Of a stretch of DNA of 22,637 nt, positions 8,334 to 16,285 are shown piece by piece (within the stretch, counting starts at the first letter, position 1; each line of letters starts with the position of its first letter). The notes under the pieces were generated by a model. The model did not search any database. It was given only the letters and a program-made list of their open reading frames with translations, and was not told the origin of the DNA. The stretch is taken from assembly GCA_964448115.1 (NCBI GenBank), contig CAYUVA010000057.1:1-22637 (forward strand), given 5' to 3'. The DNA comes from CAYUVA01 sp964448115 [NCBI: uncultured bacterium]. Its GTDB lineage: Bacteria; CAYUVA01. A program made the translations under genes and the position numbers.

Positions 8334-8924
8334 CTAAAAGTAATGCGCTCTCAATATGAAGCATGTTATCATAAGCAGAAAACCGAGCAAGTGTTTAAGC
8401 TCCCTATTCTTAGCCAATAACTTTCTATCAAAGCTATCAAATGATAGCTTGCCCAGGTTACTTAGCTTGGGGAAAAAGGCTGGAACCAAGGCATTGTATG
8501 TGGGATAAGCATCGGGAAATGCATCTTTGAGCTTCCGCTCCTCAAATAGGATCTCAATCCCGTAAATAAATGCGAAAAACACTAGATATAAAGCTAACAT
8601 GAACCATTGTCTTGTCATGATAACCAATCCTAAACCGAGTAAAAAACTACCCAAGTATAAAGGATGACGGCATAACAGATAAGGTCCATCCATTGCCAGG
8701 ACGCGATTCTTCTTGATGATCCCAGCGCTGTATATCCGCAATGCAATACCGACCAGTGAGATGATAAGCGCAGGATAAAACAACGGCTTATCTGCCAACA
8801 CCAATAAAACAATAGTGAATACCAGTCCGAGTCTAACTCGTAGCTTGCCCCAGGTTTTCTGGAATTTCATATCATAAAGCCATCCATCAGGGAGCACCAT
8901 GTCAAGTAACCTGATCAATATCAA
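8334..8924 (-). CDS. Isoprenylcysteine carboxyl methyltransferase (ICMT)-family membrane protein
   Basis: This is a membrane protein of about 196 aa with four or five hydrophobic segments. The C-terminal half carries the ICMT/PEMT pattern: MDGPYLLCRHPLYLGSFLLG (SAM-binding RHP.Y.G), then EILFEERKLKDAFPDAYPTY ending in NALVPAFFP. These enzymes methylate lipid-linked or small hydrophobic substrates in the membrane. Bacterial members are mostly uncharacterised, so the substrate is unknown. The frame is open to 9119, but that part overlaps the glycosyltransferase gene antisense to nothing known. The TTG at 8924 follows that gene's stop by one base and has AAGGGG 7 bases upstream, so it is chosen; an ATG at 8900 is the alternative. 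Its presence in an LPS operon suggests lipid or glycan methylation. Confidence 0.8.
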   Translation of the reverse strand: MILIRLLDMVLPDGWLYDMKFQKTWGKLRVRLGLVFTIVLLVLADKPLFYPALIISLVGIALRIYSAGIIKKNRVLAMDGPYLLCRHPLYLGSFLLGLGLVIMTRQWFMLALYLVFFAFIYGIEILFEERKLKDAFPDAYPTYNALVPAFFPKLSNLGKLSFDSFDRKLLAKNRELKHLLGFLLMITCFILRAHYF

Positions 8925-8925
8925 C

Positions 8926-10077
8926 TCATCGCCCCTTACCTGCCAGTAGTCCATTGTATAACTGGAGATGTTTCTGCGCTGCCACCTCAACAGTGAATCC
9001 ATCCAGTACGGTCTCTTGTGCCTTTTTACCCATATCTCTCGCCAGCTTATCATCTTCGAGGAGAGTTTCCAGGTAATGCGCCAAACCAGCCGAGTCTCCA
9101 GGGTCAACAAGGTATCCATTTAATCCATGCTCAACCACCTCTCGATTGCAGGGAAGGTCAGTAGCGATTACAGGCAGCCCCGCGGACATCCCCTCCAGCA
9201 GGGCTAAGGAGAATCCCTCTACCTTGCTTATCAGGGCAAAGATATTCGAGGCGTTTAAAATATCTGGGATATCGTCCCTGTTCCCGGCGAAGATAACCCG
9301 CTGCGAGATGCCTAACTTTGCGCACAGGCTCTTTAGTTTGGGCATCAAAGCGCCATCGCCGGCGAATAGCGCTTTGAGCCTGGGGTATCTATTCATCACC
9401 GCTGGCAATGCCTTGATGAGTGTTTGATGGTCTTTTCGGGGCACCAGGCGACCGACCATGGTGAGCACGATATCCCCATTGTCCAATCCTAGCTCATGGC
9501 GCACTCGTTCGCCTCCCTTGGCATTTAATATCTGGGCTGGATCAATTGCGTTATGGATCACGGTTAGCCTCTCTTGGGGTATTTTCAGCCTTGCTCTTAC
9601 GACCTCAGCCACAGCTTGCGATACGGCAACGGTCATGTTTTTGTTGAAGCCGAGTAACCTTTCGGTGATTACCTGGCGCTTGTTATCCCACTGGGACATG
9701 GAACAGACGGTTGCAATACGCACCGGCACCTTTGCAATGCTAGCAGCGGTAAGTCCGGAGATGTTGCTCCTGTACATGAAGGACTGGGCGATGTCTGGTC
9801 TTTTGTTAATCAATAAAGCAGCCGCTTCGGATAGGCTTCGCGGATGCAAGCGTCCCTTGAAGCGATGCACCATGACATCGATACCCATCTCGATTAGCTT
9901 ACTTGCCTGTGCCCCTTCTCTTCGGATGCATAGTACGCTTATGTTATTCCCTAGCTCATGTAGCTTTTTTGCCAGCAGGATAAGGAAGTTCTCCGCTCCG
10001 CCATAATCCAAGGCACCGATTATAAATACGATATTGAGTCTCTTGCCATCCAATCCTGTTTTCTGCTGGCTCTGCAA
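8926..10077 (-). CDS. GT4-family glycosyltransferase
   Basis: This GT-B fold cytoplasmic glycosyltransferase is 383 aa, typical of GT4. The N-terminal acceptor domain opens with IVFIIGALDYGGAENFLILL. The C-terminal donor domain has VGRLVPRKDHQTLIKALP, FAGDGALMPKL and the E(x7)E motif in EGFSLALLEGMSAGLPVIAT, which contacts the nucleotide sugar. GT4 enzymes retain anomeric configuration; donor and acceptor are not predictable. The context (next to membrane glycosyltransferases and a WaaL-like ligase) points to LPS core or O-unit synthesis. The start is a TTG at 10077 with only a weak ribosome site; a TTG eight codons later (10053) is possible. Confidence 0.9.
   Translation of the reverse strand: MQSQQKTGLDGKRLNIVFIIGALDYGGAENFLILLAKKLHELGNNISVLCIRREGAQASKLIEMGIDVMVHRFKGRLHPRSLSEAAALLINKRPDIAQSFMYRSNISGLTAASIAKVPVRIATVCSMSQWDNKRQVITERLLGFNKNMTVAVSQAVAEVVRARLKIPQERLTVIHNAIDPAQILNAKGGERVRHELGLDNGDIVLTMVGRLVPRKDHQTLIKALPAVMNRYPRLKALFAGDGALMPKLKSLCAKLGISQRVIFAGNRDDIPDILNASNIFALISKVEGFSLALLEGMSAGLPVIATDLPCNREVVEHGLNGYLVDPGDSAGLAHYLETLLEDDKLARDMGKKAQETVLDGFTVEVAAQKHLQLYNGLLAGKGR
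8932..8937 (-). promoter_or_regulatory. Ribosome binding site supporting the TTG start of the methyltransferase
   Basis: Minus-strand AAGGGG lies 7 bases before the TTG at 8924 and within the last codons of the upstream glycosyltransferase. It supports the short form of the methyltransferase over the longer open frame. Confidence 0.55.
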
Positions 10078-10101
10078 AGGATTCTAATCCATTTAGGCGG
10101 T

Positions 10102-12627
10102 TTATTGTCCCAGCTTTTTGGACAACATCTCTACATGCCTTTTAGCTGTCTGCTCATTAGGATTTATGCGCAGCACCTCCTGGAATGCCCTAAAAGCTAA
10201 CTCCAGCTCGCCCTGATCAAGGTAAATGGAAGCGAGGTTTCCCCACGCCTGGTAGTAGTCTTTATCCAGTTCGATAGCCTTTTTGTATTCCAGCGATGCC
10301 TGTATATTATCCCCGCTTTCGCGATAGAGATTGCCTAACATGAAGTGGAATAGCGGGTTGGTAGGAAACTTTCTGGCTGCTAGCTTAATGTAGTCGTTTG
10401 CCTGCTGCTTCAACCCCTTCTGCTCCAAGAGGGTAATAAGCGTTATATAAGCATTATCCATATTGGGCTGATCCTCAAGCACCTCGTAGATGTACTTGAT
10501 CGCCTTGTCATATTCTCCTAGAGCCTGATAGGTAAGAGCGACATTGAAAGCCAGTCCGGCTTGAGGAGCCAGGCGGTAGGCTTCCATAAAGTTATTCAGT
10601 GCGCCCTTATGATCACCTACCCTGGTTTGTACCATGCCCAAAAGGTTGTACAGAGCCGGATTATCGTACTCCCAGATCAGCGCCTTGCGGAAGGCATTCA
10701 TTGCCCTTTGCGGTTGTCCCAATCTCATATATGATCTTCCCAGATGGTTGAATAGCTTGCTCATCTTGGGGTATTTATTCAGCTTACGCTTGAGGGATTG
10801 CAGCCTTTCTTTTTCTGTCTTCGGTGTGTTGATAATCTCCTGAAGTGTATTATCCAAGCCGGGGTATCGGTCCAAGGTCGCAAGTAGTTCTTCAATCACC
10901 TTCTGGACATGCTCTAGGCTCCTGGAGTTGGGATCATAAAAGATAGGATGGTAATACCTATAGCGGAAACGCTCCAGTAGTTCCCTATATTTGGGGATCG
11001 CCCTTAGATATAAAAGCGCATCATCATCAAAGTAAACCAGTCCCCACTGGCGGCTATCCATGATCATTCGGTGGTGATTCTCGTTGCCAGTCTCTTTTTG
11101 CAGTGGATACCGAAGCAGTATGTTATCAACATTATATTTTTCGATTATCTCGACCATCTTGTTCCATTCGAACTGGCAGTCCAGGTAATCTCGATACAGG
11201 GGAGCATCGAAGTTGCGCCCATCGATATATACCCTTCGCTCTGGATAGGCTCGCCAGAGGATATAGCCTCCGAAGCATATCGAGTTGAAGGTTATACCGT
11301 CAATATTATGCTTGTCCATGAAATCCATCGCAGCCCCTGGATATCGATCCTCGATGCCAAAGCCGATCTTTATCCTCTCCTTATTTGAATAGATCATCTG
11401 GGCGGTTAAAAATACGGCAAGTACTGTACTAGCCACGAAAACCGCCCTGGCTTTACTCACAGAAAGGCGGCTCAGAAAAGGATTCATAATGTAATCCTTG
11501 ATCCCCTTGAGGTTGTAAATAACAATAGGAAAGGTGCCCAGGGAGAACTCGACACGGAATCGATGTACCGATAGTGATTGTGCCAAAGTTAATGTGGCGA
11601 TGACCAGGTGAGAGAAGCGGATGCGCTTGACATTGAGTATGAAAGAGCCGATGACTACGGCTATCCAGATCTTGTAGTAGTAAAAGAAATCGCTTCCCTT
11701 GAAGAATGGATTAAATGGAGAGAACCACTCGGTTGTATTTTTCATAAGCAGCCTCTTCTGCTCGCTCTCGGTGAGCATCTCGAAGATGGCTATAGGATGA
11801 GGATTGATAAAGGCGGCAAGTAGCGTCAAGCCGAAGATGATGCCATATTGCTGAAGAGCCTCTTTATCCTCCCGCGTGTACTGGATGGTGTCGAAAACCA
11901 TGGATAGGAGGCTCTTCAATGCTTTCTCAGCGAAAAATGCGCCCACTAGAAAGACCCCCATGATAAAGCCAGCATGAGAATTGCACCAAACCACCATCAA
12001 CGCTGGAAGTATGAGGAGACGCTTTCTTTGTCCTTTATTTGTAGTAAACAAGATGTACAGGAATATGCTGAAGAAAAAGTAGGACATAAGGTGTGGGCGC
12101 TCTATGAAACGACCCTGGCTTATGAGGATCACCGGCACTAAAAACATGGCAGACCAGGCAAGATCAGAGCCTATATTAAGCGAGATCAAAAGCAACAAGG
12201 TGAATATGGTCAGCACGATCGCTGTGCGCAATAGTACTATCCCCGGCGGACCGAAGGCACTGAACAAGAGATAAAAGATTATATCTGTAAGCCAGGCATG
12301 GTTTATATAGCGCTGCCCGTATAGGGTGTAGGTATAAATATCTTTATCAAAGATCGTCTTTTGAGCGATCATATCCCTGCCTAAAGCAGCGTGCCACCAG
12401 AAGTCGTTGCTGCGGATGTTGAAAATCGACAAGAGAATGACGAACACTAAGACCGATACAACGACAACTAGCCCGACCGGGTGCTGTTTGGCAAGCGAAT
12501 CCCGCTGCCAGGGCTTGAAGAATCCCGCCTGGGGTACTGATGGCGATCTTCCCTTGGTCTGAGGGAGTTTTTTCAGCGGTTTCCTGGTAGATTGCTTTGC
12601 TTTTTTAGTCGGTTTTGCTCTAGGCAA
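10102..12627 (-). CDS. GT-C-like polytopic membrane protein fused to a TPR domain
   Basis: This large 841-aa protein has three parts. Residues 1-50 are a Lys/Arg/Pro-rich cytoplasmic tail. About 50-420 hold roughly ten membrane helices; the first long loop reads NDFWWHAALGRDMI and then YTLYGQRYINHAWLTDIIFY. The 'W.H..LG' plus 'G..W..H.WL' pattern belongs to a widespread, mostly unnamed family of GT-C-like membrane proteins. After a periplasmic segment, about 610-841 form six or so TPRs (for example AMNAFRKALIWEYDNPALYN and ASLEYKKAIELDKDYYQAWG). The start is a TTG at 12627, two bases after the upstream stop, with AGAGGA 9 bases before it. A role in glycan transfer with TPRs recruiting partners is inference. 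Confidence 0.75.
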   Translation of the reverse strand: MPRAKPTKKAKQSTRKPLKKLPQTKGRSPSVPQAGFFKPWQRDSLAKQHPVGLVVVVSVLVFVILLSIFNIRSNDFWWHAALGRDMIAQKTIFDKDIYTYTLYGQRYINHAWLTDIIFYLLFSAFGPPGIVLLRTAIVLTIFTLLLLISLNIGSDLAWSAMFLVPVILISQGRFIERPHLMSYFFFSIFLYILFTTNKGQRKRLLILPALMVVWCNSHAGFIMGVFLVGAFFAEKALKSLLSMVFDTIQYTREDKEALQQYGIIFGLTLLAAFINPHPIAIFEMLTESEQKRLLMKNTTEWFSPFNPFFKGSDFFYYYKIWIAVVIGSFILNVKRIRFSHLVIATLTLAQSLSVHRFRVEFSLGTFPIVIYNLKGIKDYIMNPFLSRLSVSKARAVFVASTVLAVFLTAQMIYSNKERIKIGFGIEDRYPGAAMDFMDKHNIDGITFNSICFGGYILWRAYPERRVYIDGRNFDAPLYRDYLDCQFEWNKMVEIIEKYNVDNILLRYPLQKETGNENHHRMIMDSRQWGLVYFDDDALLYLRAIPKYRELLERFRYRYYHPIFYDPNSRSLEHVQKVIEELLATLDRYPGLDNTLQEIINTPKTEKERLQSLKRKLNKYPKMSKLFNHLGRSYMRLGQPQRAMNAFRKALIWEYDNPALYNLLGMVQTRVGDHKGALNNFMEAYRLAPQAGLAFNVALTYQALGEYDKAIKYIYEVLEDQPNMDNAYITLITLLEQKGLKQQANDYIKLAARKFPTNPLFHFMLGNLYRESGDNIQASLEYKKAIELDKDYYQAWGNLASIYLDQGELELAFRAFQEVLRINPNEQTAKRHVEMLSKKLGQ

Positions 12628-12629
12628 AC

Positions 12630-14078
12630 TCAGAGGTCCTCTGTGATTATATTGATCTTTCGGGGTATCTTATAGATAGCCATATTTCTAAGGCAGAAGC
12701 TTCTCACATCGCTTGGGGTGAGATCGCAGCCCGCTTTGGGATAAACATCGACTATAAGGGAACTGCCAAAGACCTGGTCAGGCTCCGCTCTTATCCTTGC
12801 CTTCTCGATATCTGGATGGTAGGAGAACAGGCGCTCAAGCTCCTCTGGATAGACATTGAACCCGCCGACCAGGTACATTCGCTTCTTCAAGCCGGTTAGG
12901 TAGATATAATTATCATCATCCATGTATCCTAGATCGCCGGTATGCAGCCATCCTTTGACCAGATGCCTCTTGGTAAACTCGGCGTCCTTGTAGTATCCGG
13001 TGGTTACGATTGGTCCCTTGAAGCATAGCTCTCCGACCTTTCCTGGAGGCAACGAGCGATTGTCCTCATCAACTATCTTGGCACGAACCCCGCGCAGAGG
13101 TGGTCCAATGGAGCCGTCCTTCATGATGCCATCCAGCGGATTGTAGGCAGCTACCGGCGAGCACTCCGAGATCCCGTAACCTTCCCGTAAAATAGTATTG
13201 AACCTTTGTCTGAATGCTCCCATCAGCTCCTTGGATAATGGCGCACCTCCACTGGTAGAATGCTTGATCCTGGAGAATATCTCCACTTTTTTATCATCCA
13301 GGGACATCAACTGATAGAACATGGTCGGAACGCCAGTGAATATGGTTATTTTATCCCTCTGTATCCGTTCTACAAGAAGCGAGGTGTCGAAGTTGTTGAT
13401 TACACTGATTGCTCCCCCAGCAAAGATGGGGTCAAGTACCTGGCAGGTGGCGCCAAAGGTGTGATAAAAGGGAAGCACCCCGCACCAGACATCGTTTGCG
13501 CTCCCTAGATATCCGTGGATCGTATCCTGAACATCGTACATCAAATTGAAATGGGAGAGCTGAACCCCGCGTGGATAGCCCCCCTCATGCGCTGCCGTGT
13601 AGATCAGAACCGCAGTATCATGCTTGTTTTTTTTGAAAAAAGGAACCAGTGGCTTGTCAATCCCCCGGAAATCAAAACCAAGCTGCGGATTATCAAGGGG
13701 AAGCATTGGCATGTCAAAGTCGGTGATCTGTGCCCCTTTGGCAATCTCGCCAGTATATCTATCAACGGTGATTACAAGCGAGAGTTCCGCGTTGCTAAAG
13801 ATATAACCCAGCTCGTACTGTTTGTATAAAGTGCAGATCGGAACAACCACCGCTCCAATCTTCAGGATGGCAAGGTAAGAGACAATAAATTCGAGCGAAT
13901 TGGGTAATATGATACCGATACGGCTGCTGTTGTCATAGCCTTGCTCCTTCAGGTAACAGGCAAGGTTGTTGACCATACGGCTGAGGTTCTGATAGTCAAT
14001 GGTCTCCCCATCGGTAATCACCGCCGGACGGTGGCGATACCTTATACGGCTCCATTCAATGATCTCTGCCAGGTTCAT
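12630..14078 (-). CDS. ANL-superfamily acyl-CoA synthetase-like protein, degenerate and C-terminally short
   Basis: This is a 482-aa member of the AMP-forming acyl-CoA synthetase/ligase superfamily. Recognisable core motifs are IGIILPNSLEFIVSYLAILKIGAVVVP, LPFYHTFGA (202-210), TSGGAPLSKEL, YGISECSP (301-308), GWLHTGDLGYMDDDNYIYLTG (D382) and GGFNVYPEELE (405-415). Two parts are abnormal. The ATP-phosphate loop, normally YTSGTTG.PKG, reads YTAAHEGGYPRG (160-171). The protein also ends at PRKINIITEDL, before the usual 'GK' motif that supplies the catalytic lysine for adenylation. It may have lost adenylation, or act only on pre-formed acyl-AMP or as a binding protein. The start is an ATG at 14078 with GGAGAG upstream. 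It is the first gene of the LPS operon behind a clear promoter. Confidence 0.85.
   Translation of the reverse strand: MNLAEIIEWSRIRYRHRPAVITDGETIDYQNLSRMVNNLACYLKEQGYDNSSRIGIILPNSLEFIVSYLAILKIGAVVVPICTLYKQYELGYIFSNAELSLVITVDRYTGEIAKGAQITDFDMPMLPLDNPQLGFDFRGIDKPLVPFFKKNKHDTAVLIYTAAHEGGYPRGVQLSHFNLMYDVQDTIHGYLGSANDVWCGVLPFYHTFGATCQVLDPIFAGGAISVINNFDTSLLVERIQRDKITIFTGVPTMFYQLMSLDDKKVEIFSRIKHSTSGGAPLSKELMGAFRQRFNTILREGYGISECSPVAAYNPLDGIMKDGSIGPPLRGVRAKIVDEDNRSLPPGKVGELCFKGPIVTTGYYKDAEFTKRHLVKGWLHTGDLGYMDDDNYIYLTGLKKRMYLVGGFNVYPEELERLFSYHPDIEKARIRAEPDQVFGSSLIVDVYPKAGCDLTPSDVRSFCLRNMAIYKIPRKINIITEDL
12637..12642 (-). promoter_or_regulatory. Ribosome binding site for the TTG start of the GT-C/TPR gene
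   Basis: Minus-strand AGAGGA lies 9 bases before the TTG at 12627 and inside the last codons of the upstream ligase gene. No ATG is found in the basic N-terminal tail, so this site decides the start. Confidence 0.5.
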
Positions 14079-14115
14079 TGTTCTCTCCAGTTAAATATTG
14101 TAGTAAGACATATTA

Positions 14116-14143
14116 TCTATATCACCAGGCAATATCATGTCAA
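14116..14143 (-). promoter_or_regulatory. Sigma-70-type promoter of the LPS operon
   Basis: On the minus strand a perfect -35 TTGACA (14143-14138) is separated by 16 bp from TATAGA (14121-14116), which also has the extended TG one base upstream. The predicted transcript begins about 30 bases before the ATG at 14078, leaving room for the GGAGAG ribosome site. It lies in the 161-bp gap after operon A and is the likely main promoter for the genes from 14078 down to 50. Confidence 0.65.
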
Positions 14144-14239
14144 GACTGGCAGCAATATTATAATAAACTTTATGAGAAATTAAAATCTTGGGCTTAAGGT
14201 CATTTTTTCAATAATGCTAAAATAATTCAGCAGCATTCC

Positions 14240-16276
14240 CTATTCCTCAGTAGGAAATTCTTCAATATATCCAAGAGCTTGCAGCAATTTTCTCTGTTTC
14301 GATATTGCATCTTCATCCCCGTGCTCGGTCTCGTTGAGATATGGCCGCTGGGGAGTCATTAGCCATAAAGAGGTGCCATTAACCCTGGTCTTACAATGTT
14401 TTAAGCCAATCTTTTCCAATGTTTGGTTTTGATCAATATGTCCTGGCAGGGGCAATCCCAGCAGGAGACTTGAAATGAATGCTATGGACTCAATAGGCAA
14501 TTCGCCGATATCCCCGCATGATTTGATCCCTGATCCATAAGCAAGAAAGATACCCTCCAGTCGATGACTCCCGCTACGAAGCAAAGCATGATCGATGATC
14601 TGCCTTGAATATGCCCCATCCAGGTGGTAACCCATATCGTTCGGGATTACTATCAGGTCAGGAGCATTATCGATGAACTTGCCGGGGAATAATTCCTCGC
14701 GCTTGAAAACATGTTGGATCACTCGATTGCCATCCAGGGGATCGCTTAATTTCAACAGCCGGTGGATAATTTCATCCCTGAGATCGTGATACTCATCAGG
14801 GGATACCGTGCCAAGCGGCTTGATTCCACTAGTGTTGATGAAGATCCCCATCTCCGATGGACTACCCGCATAAGCGGCGGTACCTAAGTAATTTATTGAG
14901 GCTGAGACAGAGCCCTTGTTGCCAAGTATCTCCTCGGAGACGGCGATATGACTGAAGTAATCATCGCAGCCGGGGAATAGATCGCATTCGAGCTGAATTA
15001 TCAAGGTTTTTGATGTTTTTTCGGGGATCTTAAGGCTTACCTTTTGCCAATACCTGTTTCCAGGCTCCCTGAAAGGCACCATCTCGCCTGTGAAAACATG
15101 CCTTGTATCACCGCCATCAGTGCCTATCAACGTGATCCTCAGCCTAGCTCCAGCCTTATGCTTGAGATGCCAGTAGCGATCATCGACTCCTATGTAAAAC
15201 TCCAGGCGATCGCTCCTTGGGCATGGAATGCTGAGCCTCATTCCCGCCCTTAGCTCGAAACATAGTCGGGTAATCCCGTTGACGGTAACTTGTTTTAGGT
15301 TTGGCTGATTCTTAAAGTAAGGATTATCCGACTCGAAGGATAAAATCTTGATCGAATCCCGCGTTTCTTTGCGAGCGTTTCCAGGAATCGCATTCGCAGA
15401 ATCTGCCCAGGATAGATACCCGAGTTCATGCAGCCATTGATTCAGATAGAGCGTTCCCCTTGCAGCTCCGAAGCCGTGATCGGACATGACGATGATGGAA
15501 TCCCTGGCTGCCAGGCGATTCAATATGTAACCGACAAGACCATCGATAATTCTATAGAGCCTCATTATATAATCATCACGCAGGGAGCTAATATCTTTCG
15601 TATCCTTGGAGTGCTCCCCATGGCGCTGGTAGAGATGCCACAGGAAATGTTGTGCTTGGTCGATCTCGGAAAAGACGATCACGGAAAGCTCGAACACCCT
15701 TTTTTCAAGCACCCATTCCAGGAACCGTATCTTCTGCCTTAGCACCTCATAAAGCTCGTTGAAAAGCCGCTGTGGGGAATCGCTGACATAGCATTCCCAG
15801 TTAGCCTCCAGGCGCAGTTTTCCGAAGCGCTGCTCGAAAAGCTCGATTATGGAAGTTGGATAGCAGTAATCGTTGGCGTCGTGAGGTGTAAGCAGCCCAC
15901 TGACCCAGACGCCGTCGATTAACGGCACTGGATATGTAATAGGCACGCCGAAGACAAGGCAACTTTTCCCAACCTGACCAGCTACATCGAAGATGGTGGG
16001 GAGCTTGATATCCTTATAGCTAATTACCGGGTACTGTGGCGAATAGGAGTATGGGATGCGCTGGTGGAAGTCGAAGATGCCGTGAAGCGATGGCTGTACG
16101 CCAGTCATGAAGCTAGTCCAGGCTGGCGCGGTCATGGGCGGGATCGTGCTTTGCAACGCTGCATAACAGCCTTTTGTCAACAATTTGCCCAGATTGGGCA
16201 GTAAACCAGCCTCCATACCAGGCTTAATAACCGAGAATGTGCCACCGTCTATGCCTATTATGTACAGCGCACACAT
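14240..16276 (-). CDS. Type I phosphodiesterase / alkaline-phosphatase-superfamily hydrolase with inserted beta-rich domain
   Basis: This 678-aa protein belongs to the phosphodiesterase/nucleotide pyrophosphatase branch of the alkaline phosphatase superfamily. The two-metal site is visible: D10 in IIGIDGG, the likely nucleophile T49 in PPMTAPAWTSFMTG, D206 and H210 in SEIDQAQH, D266 and H267 in MSDHGFG, and H571 in GSHRLEG. Between about residues 305 and 455 a beta-rich insertion (RLEFYIGVDDRYWH, GNRYWQKVSLKIP, LIIQLECDLFPG) splits the catalytic domain, resembling a lectin or jelly-roll module. No signal peptide is seen, so it is probably cytoplasmic or its export route is unknown. The ATG follows the radical SAM gene by 9 bases, with AGGATGA as ribosome site. 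The substrate is unknown; glycan- or lipid-phosphodiesters fit the context. Confidence 0.85.
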   Translation of the reverse strand: MCALYIIGIDGGTFSVIKPGMEAGLLPNLGKLLTKGCYAALQSTIPPMTAPAWTSFMTGVQPSLHGIFDFHQRIPYSYSPQYPVISYKDIKLPTIFDVAGQVGKSCLVFGVPITYPVPLIDGVWVSGLLTPHDANDYCYPTSIIELFEQRFGKLRLEANWECYVSDSPQRLFNELYEVLRQKIRFLEWVLEKRVFELSVIVFSEIDQAQHFLWHLYQRHGEHSKDTKDISSLRDDYIMRLYRIIDGLVGYILNRLAARDSIIVMSDHGFGAARGTLYLNQWLHELGYLSWADSANAIPGNARKETRDSIKILSFESDNPYFKNQPNLKQVTVNGITRLCFELRAGMRLSIPCPRSDRLEFYIGVDDRYWHLKHKAGARLRITLIGTDGGDTRHVFTGEMVPFREPGNRYWQKVSLKIPEKTSKTLIIQLECDLFPGCDDYFSHIAVSEEILGNKGSVSASINYLGTAAYAGSPSEMGIFINTSGIKPLGTVSPDEYHDLRDEIIHRLLKLSDPLDGNRVIQHVFKREELFPGKFIDNAPDLIVIPNDMGYHLDGAYSRQIIDHALLRSGSHRLEGIFLAYGSGIKSCGDIGELPIESIAFISSLLLGLPLPGHIDQNQTLEKIGLKHCKTRVNGTSLWLMTPQRPYLNETEHGDEDAISKQRKLLQALGYIEEFPTEE

Positions 16277-16285
16277 AGAATCATC

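Noticed and set aside
8925-9119. N-terminal extension of the ICMT-family gene
   Set aside because: It lies wholly within the GT4 gene in another frame and encodes a Trp/Arg-rich stretch unlike the family; a good ribosome site supports the TTG at 8924.
14144-14239. Intrinsic terminator for operon A
   Set aside because: Only a weak 6-bp AT-rich hairpin (AATGCT/AGCATT) without a following T-run is visible after the stop at 14240.
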